Assembly: GCA_003242255.1 (NCBI GenBank)
Contig: QGUT01000099.1
Span: 1 to 6,485 of the forward strand
DNA: 6,485 nucleotides
Reading direction: 5' to 3'
Source: Bacillota bacterium
Lineage (GTDB): Bacteria; Bacillota; Thermosediminibacteria; Thermosediminibacterales; Thermosediminibacteraceae
A program made the translations under genes and the position numbers. The notes beneath the pieces are model-generated. The model worked only from the letters and a program-made list of their open reading frames with translations, ran no database searches and had not been told where the DNA came from. Of this stretch, positions 5,282 through 6,485 are shown piece by piece. Numbering within the stretch: the first letter of the stretch is position 1; each line of letters starts with the position of its first letter.

Positions 5282-5344
5282 ATGACCAAACAATAGTTTG
5301 CAGGAGTTAGGGTTTATAAGATAGAAATGTTAAGGGGGAAAGCC

Positions 5345-6485
5345 ATGCTAAAAGTTTACCGGGATCCTCTTTATAATATGATTACTTTTGATCGGAATAA
5401 GGACAAAATAATTATCGATCTTATAGATACTCGAGAAGTACAGAGGCTAAAGAGAATAAGACAACTGGGGTTTAGCTGGTTTACATTCCACGGAGCGGAA
5501 CATTCCCGGTTCGCCCACTCTATAGGTGCTACTCATTTGGCAAAAAGGATAATTGAAATAATGAAAGAGAATAAAAAGCATGCGGTTTCTCCTGATTTAA
5601 TTGATCAAATGGAGGAGTATAGAAATCTAATATTGTGTTCAGCATTGCTGCACGATATAGGCCACGGGCCTTTTTCGCATGTAATAGAAAGATTTTCTGC
5701 GATGAAGCATGAAGGCTGGAGTAATAAGATTATAATGGATAAAACTTCAGAAGTTAATCGAGTCCTTGCATCATACGATGAGAAATTGCCAGAACAAATT
5801 AGAGATGTTATAACGAAAGTATTTAGACCCCAGCATATTACCAAAATAATAAGCAGCCAATTAGATGTAGATAGGATCGACTACCTTTTACGTGATAGTT
5901 TGATGACAGGAGTATCCTATGGGAGATTCGATCTTGAATGGTTATTGCATTCCTTGAGAATAGGCAAGGTGTCAGGTCAAACCGAAATTGGTTTCGATTT
6001 ACGAAAGGGAAGGTACATAGCAGAAGAGTTTATAATAGCGAGATATTCCATGTATAACCAGGTTTATTACCATAAAACGACTAGAGGAGTTGAAATACTG
6101 TTTGAAAAACTTATTAAGCGTTTGCTGGATGTTATCGATAATAAGAAGATAGCGAAGAAACTCGAGTTCATTCCCTCAGCTTTTGTAAAATTAATAAAAA
6201 GGGAAGAACTTTCGGTGGAAGAATATTTGAGTTTGGATGATTCTGTTGTTTTTTTCATCGTTAACCGGCTTGCATATAGCGATATAGATACGATCCTAAA
6301 AGATCTTTCCCAAAGACTTCTGAATAGGCGCTTGTTTAAATGTGTGGAAATCGATGATCAGGATTTTCCCTTGACATTTTTTTTGGAAAAGATGAAGGAG
6401 TTAAATGATAAGGCTTGGGGAAAAGGATATGATCCAGCGCTTTTAAAAAATCAAAACTTGCGAAGAAATAGAAAGGTAGAGATTT
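5345..6485 (+). CDS. SAMHD1/YwfO-like HD-domain phosphohydrolase, 3'-truncated by window edge
   Basis: The frame is open for 380 codons from ATG 5345 (AGGGGG at 5333-5338, 6 nt upstream) and leaves the window without a stop. It belongs to the HD phosphohydrolases resembling dNTP triphosphohydrolases (COG1078-like; relatives SAMHD1 and Bacillus YwfO), which cleave dNTPs to nucleoside and triphosphate. Visible are RLKRIRQLG (34-42); HSRFAHSIGATHLA (53-66) with metal ligand His58; HDIGHGPFSH (103-112) with ligands His103-Asp104 and the SAMHD1-type His107/His112; KHEGWS (121-126) matching a further conserved His; LDVDRIDYLLRD (173-184) with ligand Asp176; GVSYGRFD (189-196); and YNQVYYHKT (237-245). 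All four metal ligands are present. The C-terminal part from about 265 is not recognised. It is AT-richer than the upstream genes. A housekeeping nucleotide-pool role or a phage-defence role are both possible; the substrate cannot be read from sequence. Confidence 0.9.
   Translation, partial: MLKVYRDPLYNMITFDRNKDKIIIDLIDTREVQRLKRIRQLGFSWFTFHGAEHSRFAHSIGATHLAKRIIEIMKENKKHAVSPDLIDQMEEYRNLILCSALLHDIGHGPFSHVIERFSAMKHEGWSNKIIMDKTSEVNRVLASYDEKLPEQIRDVITKVFRPQHITKIISSQLDVDRIDYLLRDSLMTGVSYGRFDLEWLLHSLRIGKVSGQTEIGFDLRKGRYIAEEFIIARYSMYNQVYYHKTTRGVEILFEKLIKRLLDVIDNKKIAKKLEFIPSAFVKLIKREELSVEEYLSLDDSVVFFIVNRLAYSDIDTILKDLSQRLLNRRLFKCVEIDDQDFPLTFFLEKMKELNDKAWGKGYDPALLKNQNLRRNRKVEI

Noticed and set aside
5277..5305. 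Minus-strand promoter for the arsC/fprA remnant, using TATAAT at 5282-5277.
   Set aside because: The -10 hexamer is perfect, but no -35 element is found at 16-18 bp, and the hexamer is largely the other strand of the HD gene's -10 region.
1..6485. tRNA, rRNA, CRISPR array, insertion sequence, or riboswitch.
   Set aside because: No cloverleaf, spaced repeats, transposase motifs, terminal inverted repeats or recognisable riboswitch core were seen; the intergenic gaps are short and explained by promoters and terminators.

Overview
The window looks like chromosome from an anaerobic, probably thermophilic low-GC Gram-positive bacterium of the class Clostridia (Thermoanaerobacterales or Thermosediminibacterales type). 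The reasons are the classic Firmicutes order ecfT-truA-rplM-rpsI, strong AGGAGG ribosome binding sites, sigma-A type promoters, and an oxygen/redox gene set typical of anaerobes (bacteriohemerythrin, a flavodiiron protein remnant). The genus is inference.

Region 1 (1-2285, + strand) holds the 3' part of ecfT (membrane subunit of a vitamin/metal ECF importer), truA (tRNA pseudouridine synthase), rplM (L13) and rpsI (S9), closed by a rho-independent terminator. A promoter just after truA lets the two ribosomal protein genes be transcribed on their own. Region 2 (2300-3341, + strand) is a single-gene unit for NADPH-type thioredoxin reductase (trxB), with its own promoter, a perfect 16-bp palindrome in the promoter, and a strong terminator. 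Region 3 (3351-3832, + strand) is a single-gene bacteriohemerythrin unit in which one of the seven usual iron ligands appears to be Gln instead of His.

Region 4 (3835-5134, - strand) has exodeoxyribonuclease III (exoA), convergent with the hemerythrin gene with only 2 bp between the stop codons. Upstream of exoA lies a rearrangement scar: the last third of a flavodiiron protein flavodoxin domain, abutted out of frame at about 5030 by the 3' end of an ArsC/Spx/YusI-family gene. Both are 5'-truncated. Region 5 (5135-6485, + strand) is visibly AT-richer. It has a promoter with an extended -10 element and a long open frame running off the window that encodes a SAMHD1/YwfO-like HD phosphohydrolase, probably a dNTP triphosphohydrolase.

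The left two-thirds is ordinary housekeeping sequence. The part most worth attention is 4699-6485: gene debris from two redox-related genes next to a compositionally different HD-domain gene, which looks like the edge of an accessory or variable segment. Nothing in the window by itself proves a new system; any partner genes of the HD protein would lie beyond 6485.
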